Shown piece by piece: positions 21,547 through 32,604 of a stretch of 64,000 nt of DNA. The translations under genes were made by a program, and so were the position numbers. The stretch covers positions 46,797 to 110,796 of the forward strand of contig JBAMJV010004355.1 in the NCBI GenBank assembly GCA_037951105.1, given 5' to 3'. The DNA comes from Echinarachnius parma (lineage: Eukaryota > Echinodermata > Echinoidea > Clypeasteroida > Echinarachniidae). Under the pieces are notes generated by a model that did no database searches, was not told the origin of the DNA, and was given only the letters and a program-made list of their open reading frames with translations. Numbering within the stretch: position 1 is the stretch's first letter; each line of letters opens with the position of its first letter.

Positions 21547-23395
21547 CATTCAACAAAATAATATAATTGGCAAATATAAATAAAAATAATTATTACAAAA
21601 ATATTCAAAATTCAGCACAATAAAGTCATAACCAAAAAATAATATAAGTAAATAAGTAAATAAGACAGGCCTAAATGCAGATATGCATGAGTAAATAAAA
21701 ATACTAATAGCTGCTACTCAATTGGATTTTAAGTCTTTTCACAAATGTATTTAATACAGTCTTGCAGTCTTGTACATGAAATAATAATGATTCAATAACT
21801 GTCATTTCACATATTCTTTTATCGCAGTGAAAATGGAAGTCATGCGTTTATTCGCCCTTGCCCTTGCCCCCCACCCCCCCCCCCCCCCCCAACACACAAA
21901 AAACAAACAAAACATAAAACACGCGTATAATGAAAATCAAAGTTTCCCCCTAACAAATAATGATCACAAACGATAGAACTTACATTCTTGGTCACAATGC
22001 ACTTCTTGAAGTTATGTTGTCAAAATGTCTCCTCAGATTCGCCGAAGAATGACGAAAACAAACGCAAGAATAAGTTATATTCGTATTACTAGAGTTGATT
22101 TCTTTTAGGCTACAGATATAACTATTATGAGCTCCGTGGAAAATGATTGTAAAATGAAGTAATCAGCTGTCAAAACTGCGCATATATATTAGACGCTGTT
22201 AAAATCACAACAGTTTCATCCTTTGGGCCGAGCTATCTCTTGAAATTATGCTGCCCAGTTTGAGAACGAATGAATTATAACTATGCAAATTAATACACAC
22301 TTCGATATTCTAGCAAATAATGACGGAACCACGCACAATAAAAAATCCAGAAAGTTTAATTTTCAGAATGTAACACACCAATGGCATGAAATCATATTAT
22401 GATTCCGTTATCCATATCGAACTATCCGTTCACAAAATATAAAGTTATAATCTACAAAATATTGTCGTTGTGTTGTTTTCCGTGGCGTATACGGTATACT
22501 GGTTGGACCATTTGAAGGGGGAGGGGTGTACAAAAAATGATAGGGGCCACATTACTTGTCTTTTTTTAATTTCGTGAAGAACTTCCCCTTATACGTATTT
22601 GATTGTTTGTATTACATTATTTGGGTGCATATGCCTCCATGCCCCCACCCCTTGACGCTACGCCACTTTTCGATGTTGCACTCCGTGCGGTATGACCAAT
22701 TTCCTATTGCAACATGCAAATCCATGTCTGATAGTACTTGTGCAATGGATCAACACCGGCTGGGGGAATCCCACATTGGCGAAGATAAAGGAGAACAATG
22801 GGATGTGAAGGATTAAGGGGGAGCACATGGGGGGGGGGGGGGGGTCCATATAGTCCTAATGTGTGGAGAGATTCGCGTGGAAATATCAAATTAAAATAAC
22901 TTATTTGAGCTGTAATGAAAGTGAAAGGATGTGGGGACAAAGGGATATTTGCATGTCCACCGGTTGGGACTGTGTGCCCCCCTTTTTATTTCGGGTTGGG
23001 GGGGGGGGGGGGGGTTAAACTAAAGTATTTAATTTCACTTTCAATTGTTCGGAGTACACGCTGCCCCTCGTGATGTGATAATAGAATATTATATAGATAT
23101 AATTTAATGTTTGCGTATAAATGAATGCATTCTTGCAATGAACAAAGAGAATAATATAAGCCAACTTAAAACCAATCACTTTTGTTCAAATGGTTCATTA
23201 TTTCCGTGCATTATCTCTCTCATCCCACACAACGATATGTGTTTGTACAAAACGTAAATAACATTGTTTGCCTAGAATTAAAGTTCAAGTAGAACTGCGA
23301 TAACGTGGGGAAATCCAGCACAGACGCATCAAAGTGAATGCAGGAATGGGTGAATCCCTTTGCGCATGCGTTGCCCCCTCGTGCCCGCGTTTAAA
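21547..23395. other. Unique and low-complexity spacer
   Basis: AT-rich sequence with C runs (21880) and G runs (22831, 22998). The proline-rich minus-strand frames near 22.7-22.9 kb are translations of these runs. No gene or clear repeat is seen. Confidence 0.5.
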
Positions 23396-23731
23396 GGGAC
23401 TTAAAGGTATGGTGACAAGAAAACTGCCTCAAAATTGGGTTTTACTGTATCTAAGGTAGATTTTCATGAAGATTACTAATACAAACATATTTTCCTCGTG
23501 GGAAAACCCGGTAAAATAAAAAAATCAACTTGTAAATTCTCTTTCGGAACCCCCGTAAAAAAACTGAGTCCCGGGCGAACAAAAAATGACGTCATCTTTG
23601 TGACGTCACCGGCAGGCAATCGCAGTTTAGCTCGGTCATAGACGTACACGCTGAGTACAATACTCACGTTGACACAGAGATATTATTTCCATTTGTTTCA
23701 ATATTTGCAAACATTTGTTCAGGTTTATATC

Positions 23732-23797
23732 ATGGGACGATATACACTCAGATGTGTAGCTGCATCCTGCTACAATTCATTTCTTAGCAATTCTTAA
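23732..23797 (+). pseudogene. Tiny frame resembling the start of a THAP domain
   Basis: It reads MGRYTLRCVAASCYN.. and stops after 21 residues. CVAASC gives the C-x4-C spacing that opens THAP zinc fingers, but the following Cys/His and the HxFP motif are absent. The TGACGTCA motifs at 23.59-23.61 kb upstream look promoter-like. It may be a captured first exon inside a repeat (23.40-24.13 kb), or chance. Confidence 0.25.
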
Positions 23798-24140
23798 GCA
23801 TTTTCAGTAAAACCTCAATTTACAAGCAAAAACGAGTTTGTTTTACAAGCAAGTCATAGGCTCTGCATGTAAACAATGCACATTCCTCCGCGTTGCGGTC
23901 TGCAAGTGATGTCATGAATCGGGTGACACGTGCGCACATTTCCGCTCTGCTATAAATGACTTTTTTTAGGAGCATGGAACGCCGATGCGTAATAAAGCAA
24001 AAAAGTTGCATGAAATTTACCTTTTTTTCCCAACTTAAGGATTTCTTTGAAAAAAAGAGTGTGGTATATCAATAAAGGCACATATTTAAAGCTATAAACC
24101 TGAATCAAAGCCGGGATTGCACCCCTCCTTTAAAGGGGTA

Positions 24141-24937
24141 GTAGGGGAGACCGGGGCTAAAAGTAACAGGGGTACGTTGTAACACAGCCTGTTACTCCAC
24201 CGTAAATGGCGTACCTACGTTTAAACCAAATCTGCTGTGTTCACCATTACCGATCTTGCTTTACATGAGAAATCGCGAGGAGTGAGTGCAGGAGAGTAAA
24301 ATTATCTCAAAGTAAAATATGAATTTTGCAATATTTTTGTCATAGTGGGTAGAGATTGTGAAATTATACAAGTTGGCAGGTATGATGTGAAATGATGTTG
24401 TTTCAAGCACATTTGGCATGTTAAAAAGTGATGGCACGTGGCTTTGTTTTTGAGAAAAAAAGATTTTTGTACACACTGACACACCGGGGCACGTTGTAAC
24501 GGGAGACGTTGTGACGGGATGTTACAACGTGCCCCGGTGTGTCAGTGTGTACAAAAATGTTCATTTCTGAGTACCTACACATTCGTGCACCATGTTAATG
24601 TTTGAAATATTAATTGGCAAAAAAAACATGAAGCAGGCCCTAGCAAACAGTATACATACATTCTATCAGATTCAGAATCATTTTTCGTGCCTTTAAGTTT
24701 CTTTAGCATACATGTAACAACTTGCCCCGAGAGCGGGGCAAGTTGCAACATGGCATTTTCATTTTTTATCACCTCGTTTACTGAGAACTACGTGATATCT
24801 AACCATGGTATTATGTGTCACACTAGCATACACTTTGAACATTAGTAACATATCGGTAATTGAACTTACAGACAAAACGATTTCATTTTATGGCTAAAAC
24901 TTTAAAAAGTGTTACTTTTAGCCCCGGTCTCCCCTAC
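24141..24937. mobile_element. TIR element, 797 bp, inserted in a family A MITE
   Basis: The ends GTAGGGGAGACCGGGGCTAA and the inverse TTAGCCCCGGTCTCCCCTAC extend to about 28 bp. Its flanks (TTAAAGGGGTA left, AGTTTTGGTAAGGCTGA right) are the two halves of a family A end, giving a clear nested insertion. The interior has a 32-bp-arm hairpin at about 24470-24552 (ACACACTGACACACCGGGGC) and a second hairpin around 24720-24750. No transposase. Confidence 0.85.
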
Positions 24938-25012
24938 AGTTTTGGTAAGGCTGAACTTTAGTAACCAAACCTAGACAGTAACATTATAAACTAATATTTA
25001 TAGCTATTAGTA

Positions 25013-25280
<268 letters not shown>

Positions 25281-25286
25281 GTCGTC

Positions 25287-25775
25287 ACTGGCGTACTGGT
25301 GGGGGGGGGGGGGGGGCTTGGGGGCGCTTCCCCCCCAAATAATTCGATAACAGTGATTGAAAGAAAAGAGTATTTCTTTTGACAAGAAAACTCAGATTTT
25401 ACTTCATGTCAAGTCAAATTTCCTTCCCAAGTATATGCACCAGATTGCATAAGTTCAACTAAAACATTGCAAAAGCACCTTTACCGTGCACCCACCTACC
25501 ATCACACCCTCCCATCACCCTTCCCCCTCTCGGTTATCGTTTCGCTCCCTCGGGAATCGGTCTTGTATACGTCTGGAATACAATGTTCATGTTGTTTTGT
25601 CATAAAATAATGCTTTTGATGCACTGTTTGAACTGAATATGTCACTTTGCGAATATTATTTTGGGGGTGCATTTTTGTTTTTCTTCATGAATCAATCCTA
25701 AACTCTTCTGGTTAAGAATCATGACGCACTAACGCACATTGTATTGTAGTACATGTCGTCAAGTCAGAATTGCCG
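25287..25775. mobile_element. Truncated hAT-like element with CACTGGCGTA end
   Basis: It begins CACTGGCGTACTGG plus a G run, then runs through TATGCACCAGATTGCATAAG, TCGTTTCGCTCCCTCGG and TGATGCACTGTTTGAA. It matches 29232-29868 in opposite orientation, but each copy lacks a different end. No transposase. Confidence 0.65.
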
Positions 25776-26203
25776 TTAGTTAGTATCATATCTATAATTC
25801 AATACACAGTAGTGACAGGAAGTCTGCGTGTTTTGATTTTGATTGAATAACCCTCGTTCATGTCGTTTATAAGCCGAAGGTCGACATTCATAAACAATAA
25901 GTTAACACCACCAACGTCCACGCCCACGCCCTGCGGTACAGTCATGTTTATGAAGTTATTGCGTGGGTATTACAATTAAATTGATGGCCTCCAGTCGAAA
26001 TGCACAAATATACATGTACAATACATTATTGTTTTCCATCCTTAACCGCACAGGACGAAATAGATACCTGACATTGCGTGTAATCTCATAATTACTTTCA
26101 CTGTCCCAGACAGAGTATTTGTTCTCGTCTGTTCCCTGATCGTTTATACTTCATTCCCAACTTATAAAAGGAAAATCAGAGTTCAGCATAGTTATTTTTG
26201 TAC
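25776..26203. other. Unique spacer left of the mini-element
   Basis: No gene or repeat seen. It has no counterpart in the matching interval on the other side (29052-29231). Confidence 0.5.
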
Positions 26204-26209
26204 CAGACT

Positions 26210-26482
26210 AGTAGAAATGGGTTGCCGTTGGGGGTGGTGACGTCATTGATGACGTCATGATTATCGATCTGTTGTGATGACGTCATGGGTTGTTTGTAAA
26301 CAAACAAATGACGTCACGGGTTGTTTGTCAACAAATGTTGCGTAATAACAACAAACATGGCTTTTGGTCACAACAACACATGCGTATTAGGTTCCCCCGC
26401 CAATACTTGTATCAACATCGTTACACAATTCCCCCCCCCCCCCCTCCCCCGCCCCCATAATTATTTATAAACATTGGGTCTA
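26210..26482 (+). repeat. Left terminal inverted repeat with four TGACGTCA motifs
   Basis: It carries TGACGTCA four times within the first 120 bp, then TGTTGATACAAGT-type sequence (inverse), a C run and an inward-facing TATAAA at about 26466. TGACGTCA is the CRE/ATF site. A bidirectional promoter role in the arms is inference. Confidence 0.85.
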
Positions 26483-28772
26483 AAAGAGTTCGAACATTTT
26501 CTGCACCAATTTTCGTACGAAAATCTAATGGAAGATCTTATCCCTGCTCTTGTATGTGACACAGTTCTTGTACAACAGTTGGGATATGATATCCGCTTAC
26601 AAAAATACAATAGCAAAATTCACACACACCATGTCCCACCCCAACCAAATGATATTTTACCCTTACCATCACCCCAAGATGTTGATTCGCTGATTAGACC
26701 TTCGAACATTTCCTGCACTTTAGCCAGAAAAATAAAAGCATTGCCCTTGCGGTACAACGAAATGATTGCTGGTGTTATAAACCGCTTCATCTCCTCTGAC
26801 GATAATTGCACGGGTGGGTCAATCAGCAGCTCAACAAGTAGGTCTGGAGAAAAATAATAACATAACATAAATATCAATATTTTCTGGATAAACTATGGTG
26901 TTTTACAATAGATACAATTCTGTTAATATATCGCTAATGTGAGTGTGTGTGTGTGTTTGAGTGAGTGCGTGTGTGTAGTATTACAAATTAAAACTCACCA
27001 TCGTACGGTCTTTCAGTGAAGCCTAACATCGTTTTCCAGAGATGTTGTGCCAAGAAGACGCCTAGAAGAAACCATAGATGTTCTGGGAGATCTGTCAAAA
27101 TATTGCAATAATAATAATAAATACAAACTATATTAATTATAAGCATACATATATCAACATACAAGTATGCGTATTATATAGAATCATTTTAAAGACGCAT
27201 TAATATATCTCAATAAATAAAAACTATAATAATGGTAAAACATTCATATTTAAACATTCAAATATGCGTATAATATAGAATCATTTTAAAGCCACACTAA
27301 TATATTTCAATAATTAAAAACTATAATAATTGTAAAACATACATATTCAAACACGTAAGTATGCGTATTATACAAAATCAAGACACATAATTATATTTCA
27401 ATAAATAAATACATGATAAAAATATTGTTAAAATCAAACATACTCAAATTGTTCTTCCGTTTAAACCTGATGATTTCTGGTGTTTCAAGAACTGGTGCCG
27501 ATTCCATTTTACCGGTATACTTTCTTCCGCAAGTCAAATTACACAAATACACGTCAAAGCGACAAAAACTCTCTGCGAGTCAGGCAAGAAATCCCTGTCG
27601 GGCAACCCATCCCTGTCGGGCAACAAATCCCTGTCGGGCAACCCATCCCTGTAGTGAGAAACCGTCAACGACATCGGCGTCGCAAGAACAAAGCCGGCAA
27701 GAAGCTTAATAAGCTAAAGGCGTTTATTGAGACGGTGAGGGAGAAAAACATCGTGGTCGTCATGCTTTAGGTGGCACCGCAACGGTGCACCACCAAAAAC
27801 AAATGTTCTTTTAAGAACCACCAAACGTTTAAGAAAGAATTCATATATACTCTGATTGTTTATATTCTAACAGGTGTATCAAACCATCACACACAACCCT
27901 TACTTTCTTTAAAGAAACAATTCAAAGATACTTTTATTTTTACTGTTTGACTGTTTGCTTGTTTGCTTGTTTTTTTGTTGTTGTTTTTTGTGTGTATAGT
28001 ATGTGTGGGTTACATACGTGATATGTATATCAGTAGGTAGAGTTACCCAAGTACCTAACAGTCCATTTCATGTGCGTGTACATGTATTGCATCAAACTTT
28101 ACAACCAATTTTCTCGCTTTAAAAGTAACATTTATTAACAAACCTAGATTACGCAATGTGTGTTGACTTCTGTTGACATTTTACAACCAAAACAGATCCA
28201 ATGTTTTAAACAAGTAGGGGGGCAATTGCGCCACGATGTTGATACAAGTATTGGCGGGGGACCCTATTACGAATGTGTTGTTACTTATCTTACAACCAAA
28301 ATTCGGGCCAGTAAGAGTGGACCATTAAGAGAAGGAGAGAGGAACATTCCTTTGATGGTATCTTCAACATTTAATTTGCGTTTGGCATCGTAGCTATCTC
28401 GATAGTTATAGTAAAAACCTAAGACAATTTAAAAAAACATCTTGATAAAAAATCAGGCACAGTGTGTTTAACCAATTAAAAGTTTAATTTTTAATCGCAA
28501 GCCCGCGGAGATCTTTTACGCACCAAAACCTATTTATGAATAATAAACATTAACTTGAATCATCTACGCGCCAAAAAACCCTAGCGATAGTTTGCGCCAT
28601 TTTATGATTAATGATAACAATAATATAACTTGAAGCGCGCCAAAAACCTGCGCCAGGAATTGTTAGGCACGAAAAAATGGTAATCATCATATATCCCGTG
28701 AGCGTACACTTTATGCCTAAGTTTGGCGGGGACCCTATTACGAATGTGTTGTTACTTATCTTACAACCAAAA
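26483..28772. other. Interior of the mini-element: exon-like and basic open segments
   Basis: Open segments with splice-like borders lie on the minus strand between about 27.51 and 26.5 kb; for example, a strong donor stands at 26997 and a strong acceptor near 26846. The 127-residue plus-strand frame over part of this is probably their shadow. On the plus strand, 27480-27770 is an open frame with a strongly basic tail and a fourfold repeat of about 17 bp (ATCCCTGTCGGGCAAC). No product is recognised. I do not assemble these segments. Confidence 0.4.
28495..28680. promoter_or_regulatory. Cluster of E2F-like GCGCCAAA sites
   Basis: GCGCCAAAAA at about 28568 and 28637, TTTGCGCC at about 28591, and a related GCACCAAAAC at 28519 fit TTTSGCGC or its inverse. 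With the TGACGTCA sites of the arms, this is the ATF plus E2F combination also known from adenovirus early promoters. The parallel is inference only. Confidence 0.4.
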
Positions 28773-29045
28773 CAGACCCAATGTTTATAAATAATTATGG
28801 GGGCGGGGGAGGGGGGGGGGGGGGAATTGTGTAACGATGTTGATACAAGTATTGGCGGGGGAACCTAATACGCATGTGTTGTTGTGACCAAAAGCCATGT
28901 TTGTTGTTATTACGCAACATTTGTTGACAAACAACCCGTGACGTCATTTGTTTGTTTACAAACAACCCATGACGTCATCACAACAGATCGATAATCATGA
29001 CGTCATCAATGACGTCACCACCCCCAACGGCAACCCATTTCTACT
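28773..29045 (-). repeat. Right terminal inverted repeat
   Basis: It matches the left arm in inverse over its whole length, differing at most in homopolymer length. A third, partial and diverged copy of the inner arm sequence (GATGTTGATACAAGTATTGG) lies at about 28230-28290, and part recurs at 28720-28770. Confidence 0.85.
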
Positions 29046-29231
29046 CAGACTGCAAGCCGAAGTAGCAGTATTACACCTGAAATATATCAATCGATAACGC
29101 GTATGTAAAGATATAATAAATTAATGGAGTGGACGAGTGATATGAACTTACTTATTTAACTCTTATGCATTTTTTGTACGAATTTACTTATAAAACTTAC
29201 ATATTCTGTTTGTGTATTTTATTTTGTAGTC

Positions 29232-29868
29232 AGTGGCGTAATGAGCGAAAACTTTTTTTTTTTTTTGGGGGGGGGGGCTAAACCAAATCCGCATCACCAC
29301 CGGATATTGCGAGGGAGCGTGTGTGTGGGAGGGGGGTGTCCCCCTCCCACGGTAGGGAGCTTTTGCGTTTTTGGACTTGAAACTGTGCAATCTGGTGCAT
29401 ACATAGAAAGGAAATTCTGACTTGACGACTTGTACTATACTGTGGGTAAGTGCGTCATGATTCTACAGACCGAAAAAGAGGTCATATTTGTTTCATGAAG
29501 AAAAACAAATATGCACCCCCAAAATAATATTCGCAAAGTGACATATACGATTCGAACAGTGCATCAAAAGCCAAATTAGTTATGATACAACAATATGAAC
29601 ATTGTATTCCAGACGTAGACAAGACCAATCCGATTACTGAGGGAGCGAAACAATTACCGAGAGGGGGAAGGATGATGGTAGGGTGTGATGGTAGGTGGGT
29701 GTCCGCCCGTGCACGGTAAGGGTGCTTTTGCAATGTTTTACTTGAAATTATGCAATCTGGTGCATACTTGGAAAGAAATTCTTCCTTTTCTTCTTCTTCT
29801 TGATTATGAGCCGAAGGTCGACATCTTGACTAAATAAATACTCCCTTTTCAATCACTGGTATTGAATT
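29232..29868. mobile_element. Truncated hAT-like element with CAGTGGCGTA end
   Basis: It begins CAGTGGCGTAATGAGCG, then T and G runs, then two diverged copies of the module TGCAATCTGGTGCATAC (28 bp into each about 350-bp half). It matches 25287-25775 inverted. Related modules also fill 33.8-34.4 kb, so unlike families share internal sequence. Confidence 0.65.
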
Positions 29869-29914
29869 AGATATAAACCATGATTGAAGTTTTATTGGGG
29901 GGGGGGGGGGGGTT

Positions 29915-30226
29915 GTCATATTCTTATTAACAATAAAAGCACGGGACAGGTTTCGGTTTTTCAAATTTTCCATTTCGTTCAAAAGATATTTGCGATTGAA
30001 GTGTTCAGATATGAAATTGTCTACGGGATAATTTAAGCCGTGTACAAAGTAAGTGCAATGAGTTAGTGAATATCACTTTGCAATTTCGCTCATATCTCAG
30101 TCAAAAAACATCCAATTAACGTGAAATGTTCACACATTACTTTGGGGACATATCAGATCACACCAATACACATTTTATTGATCACTCATCACTGTTTGCA
30201 CTTGCCAACATAGTTACTAGATCCCT
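29915..30226. mobile_element. TTAA MITE family B, left-truncated
   Basis: It contains GGTTTCGGTTTTTCAAATTT, GTGTACAAAGTAAGTGCAAT and GTGAATATCACTTTGCA, and ends TAGTTACTAGATCCCT|TTAA (30227-30230). The left end is missing. Confidence 0.75.
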
Positions 30227-30230
30227 TTAA

Positions 30231-30676
30231 AAATAAACAGACATGCGTTGCACGTACGTGGGGGGTCGTGCACTTTGTTTGGCTTGACGGTTGCCCCCAC
30301 CCCCACCCCCACTCCCACTCTACTCTCCCCCTCCATTGACCCTGGCTACTCAATTCGAAAGTTCAATGTGCTAATGGCGTAATGTATTCTATCAGAGTGA
30401 ACATAACAAAATCCCGAAAAACAACATCAAAGTGCAATTTCAGGAGGAAGTTGGCGAGTGCAATTTCAAGAGGAAGTGGGCGTATATATATGTAATTGGC
30501 ACATGACACATGAAAGGCACATCAATCATATTCAACATAATTCGACACATATGATGCCTGATCGTTATGATCAATAAACACCATGACATTACTAGTATAT
30601 TGCTCAGCTAGCTGTGTTGTTTTCACCGTTCTAAAGCAAGTAAATGTACATGGACTCGAAAACAAAACATGCAGGA
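30231..30676. other. Unique spacer
   Basis: C-rich patch at 30295-30345; otherwise ordinary AT-rich DNA. No gene seen. Confidence 0.5.
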
Positions 30677-30684
30677 AAAGCACC

Positions 30685-31114
30685 CAGTAGCGTAGACAGG
30701 TTCTTACACCTGGGGGGGATGATTTGCTGTTCAGTTCACCGGACCAAGACTAATTTGTTCGCGGCCGAGACCACCTGCCCAAATATTTTGAGACCAAGGC
30801 AATTGCTTGGAAGTCCTCTCATTTCGAGACCAAGTACTTTCACAATTTTCGAGCCCGAGACCAAGTACCTTCAAAGTTGAAAACCCCTCTCAGTGGGGGG
30901 GGGGGTTCCGTAAACAATTTTCGAAGCCGAGACCAAGTACTTTCAAAATTTTCGAGACCGAGACCAAGTACCTTCAAAGTTGAAAACCCCTCTCAGTGGG
31001 GGGGGGGGGGGGGGGGGGGGGGTTCCGTAAACAATTTTCGAAGCCGAGACCAAGTACTTTCACAATTTTCGAGCCCGAGACCAAGTACCTTCAAAGTTGA
31101 AAACGCCTCTAAGT

Positions 31115-31145
<31 letters not shown>

Positions 31146-31765
31146 CTGTAAACAATTTTCGAAGCCGAGAACAAGTACTTTCAAAATTTTCGAGTCCGAG
31201 ACCAAGTACCTTCAAAGTTGAAAACCCCTCTCAGTGGGGGGGGGGGGGGGGGGGGGGGGGGTTCCGTAAACAATTTTCGAAGCCGAGACCAAGTACTTTC
31301 AAAATTGTCGAGACCGAGACCAGGTTCATTCAACTCTCTCAGTTCAAATACTTTCACAATTTTCGAACCCGATACCGGAGATCTTTGACAATTTTAGGTA
31401 CCGAGATCGGGTTTTAGTCGGTTGTTACCACGTTTTAGTCGGTCGAGACCAGGTTTTAGACGGTCAAGACGGCTTAAAAGTAGTCTCGAGACCAGCTAAA
31501 ATGTGAAAAGGGGGGTTCAAACCCCCCCCTTACAGCCATTTTTGGGTAAAAGGGGGGGGGGGGGGGTTGAACCGCCAAACTCCCCCCCCCCCCCAGGGTA
31601 CGCCTATGCATACAAGTAATGTTTTTTTTTTCACTCGTATAGATACACACAACAAAATATATCCTTCCCTAAAACCTGGGGGGGATGATTGTACATGTCA
31701 TCCCCCCCACCTTGTGAGGTGGGGGGGATGCATCCCCCTCATCCCCCCCGTTGTCTACGCCCCTG
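30685..31765. mobile_element. hAT element, 1081 bp, with internal G-rich tandem repeat
   Basis: The ends CAGTAGCGTAGACAGG and the inverse of CAGGGGCGTAGACAAC are flanked by a perfect 8-bp duplication AAAGCACC (30677-30684, 31766-31773). The interior has about five units with a period of 105-125 bp (TTCGAAGCCGAGACCAAGTA..CCCTCTCAGT plus a G run of 11 to about 25). The 114- and 106-residue Gly-rich frames are translations of this array. No transposase. Confidence 0.9.
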
Positions 31766-31789
31766 AAAGCACCGTGAGGTCCGTGACAC

Positions 31790-31879
31790 CATATCTACAT
31801 AACAACGGTCATAGCTTGATTGATATATCAAAATTTGATATATCCAGCAAGCTATGACCGTTGTTTATAAGTAGATATG
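31790..31879. mobile_element. 90-bp palindromic MITE
   Basis: Arms CATATCTACATAACAACGGT.. (to 31818) pair with 31848-31879. The loop contains its own perfect palindrome GATATATCAAAATTTGATAT. It lies immediately beyond the hAT target duplication. Confidence 0.8.
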
Positions 31880-32030
31880 CGTACAATTAGAGTACGAGGG
31901 AAAACATGATAAGTATACAATTTGAATATAAGACTACCAGAGAAAGGGGGAGAGGAGGGGGAACGAGAGGGGGACTGGGTGGAAAAGGGAGGGGAGGGGA
32001 GGGGTCGGGGATAGAAAGACCAATCAGACC

Positions 32031-32077
32031 AATCTGTTTGTAAACCAGCTATTTAATAGCTGGTTTACAAACAGATT
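32031..32077. repeat. Perfect 47-bp palindrome (23-bp arms, 1-base centre)
   Basis: AATCTGTTTGTAAACCAGCT starts the left arm; the right arm is its exact inverse. The flanks show no duplication. The absence of a loop argues against a microRNA precursor. Confidence 0.9.
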
Positions 32078-32604
32078 ATCAAAACTGCACGAAAATTAAC
32101 AGTTACCGTATACGAAAAATATGTTATGTCGGAGTTGATAATAATAACCACTTCAACTGTTTGCCTGGAGCAAAGACTACGTGAACTGGGGAATCCCAAT
32201 TTTCATCGTCGGTCAATCACAGTAAAAAATGTATCGCGATTTGGTCTACGCTCTGCTCCCGGAAATTGAAAACCAGCCAAACTTTTACTCAAATATCATT
32301 ATTTTCTATTTCCAAAAAGATTACATTTTAAAGTTCTCTATAACATGTATAATATACAACTCTGTACAAGTCTCATCTAAAATATTTGCACCGTTTCGTT
32401 TGAATTTGATTTATGCCAAGGCTATGAATAATGAACTTATAGAGGCGTCGATCCGTTTTTGTAATTGGGGGGCAAAATTTGCCAGAGTCACCGGTGCGAG
32501 CCCCACATTGGCATGCCCAGAATTTAAGGACTGGGGGGGGGGGGGGGGGGGGTTTGGATGGGGTAGAAAATAGTTTTCAACCCGAATGAAACCCCAGCAG
32601 GGGA

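Larger units (their letters stand above)
26210..29045. mobile_element. Polinton/Maverick-like mini-element, 2836 bp, non-autonomous
   Basis: A perfect 6-bp duplication CAGACT flanks it (26204-26209, 29046-29051). The ends begin 5'-AGTAGAAATGGGTTGCC. The inverted repeats are about 270 bp and almost identical. 6-bp duplications, AG ends and long inverted repeats are the published hallmarks of Polintons. No polymerase, integrase, ATPase, protease or capsid gene is recognisable in about 2.3 kb of interior, so it would have depended on a full-length relative. The ends look whole and the near-identity of the arms argues for a young insertion. The class assignment is inference from the ends; an unknown TIR element is the alternative. 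Confidence 0.6.

Noticed and set aside
26474-26857. 127-residue plus-strand frame in the mini-element as a gene
   Set aside because: The opposite strand has better splice-like borders here, so this is more likely a shadow.
30877-31417. Gly-rich frames of 106-114 residues with a repeated Phe-Arg-Asn motif
   Set aside because: They read through the internal tandem array and G runs of a hAT element; all frames of such arrays stay open.
32031-32077. Palindrome as a microRNA precursor
   Set aside because: A one-base centre leaves no loop and the arms are too short for a typical precursor.
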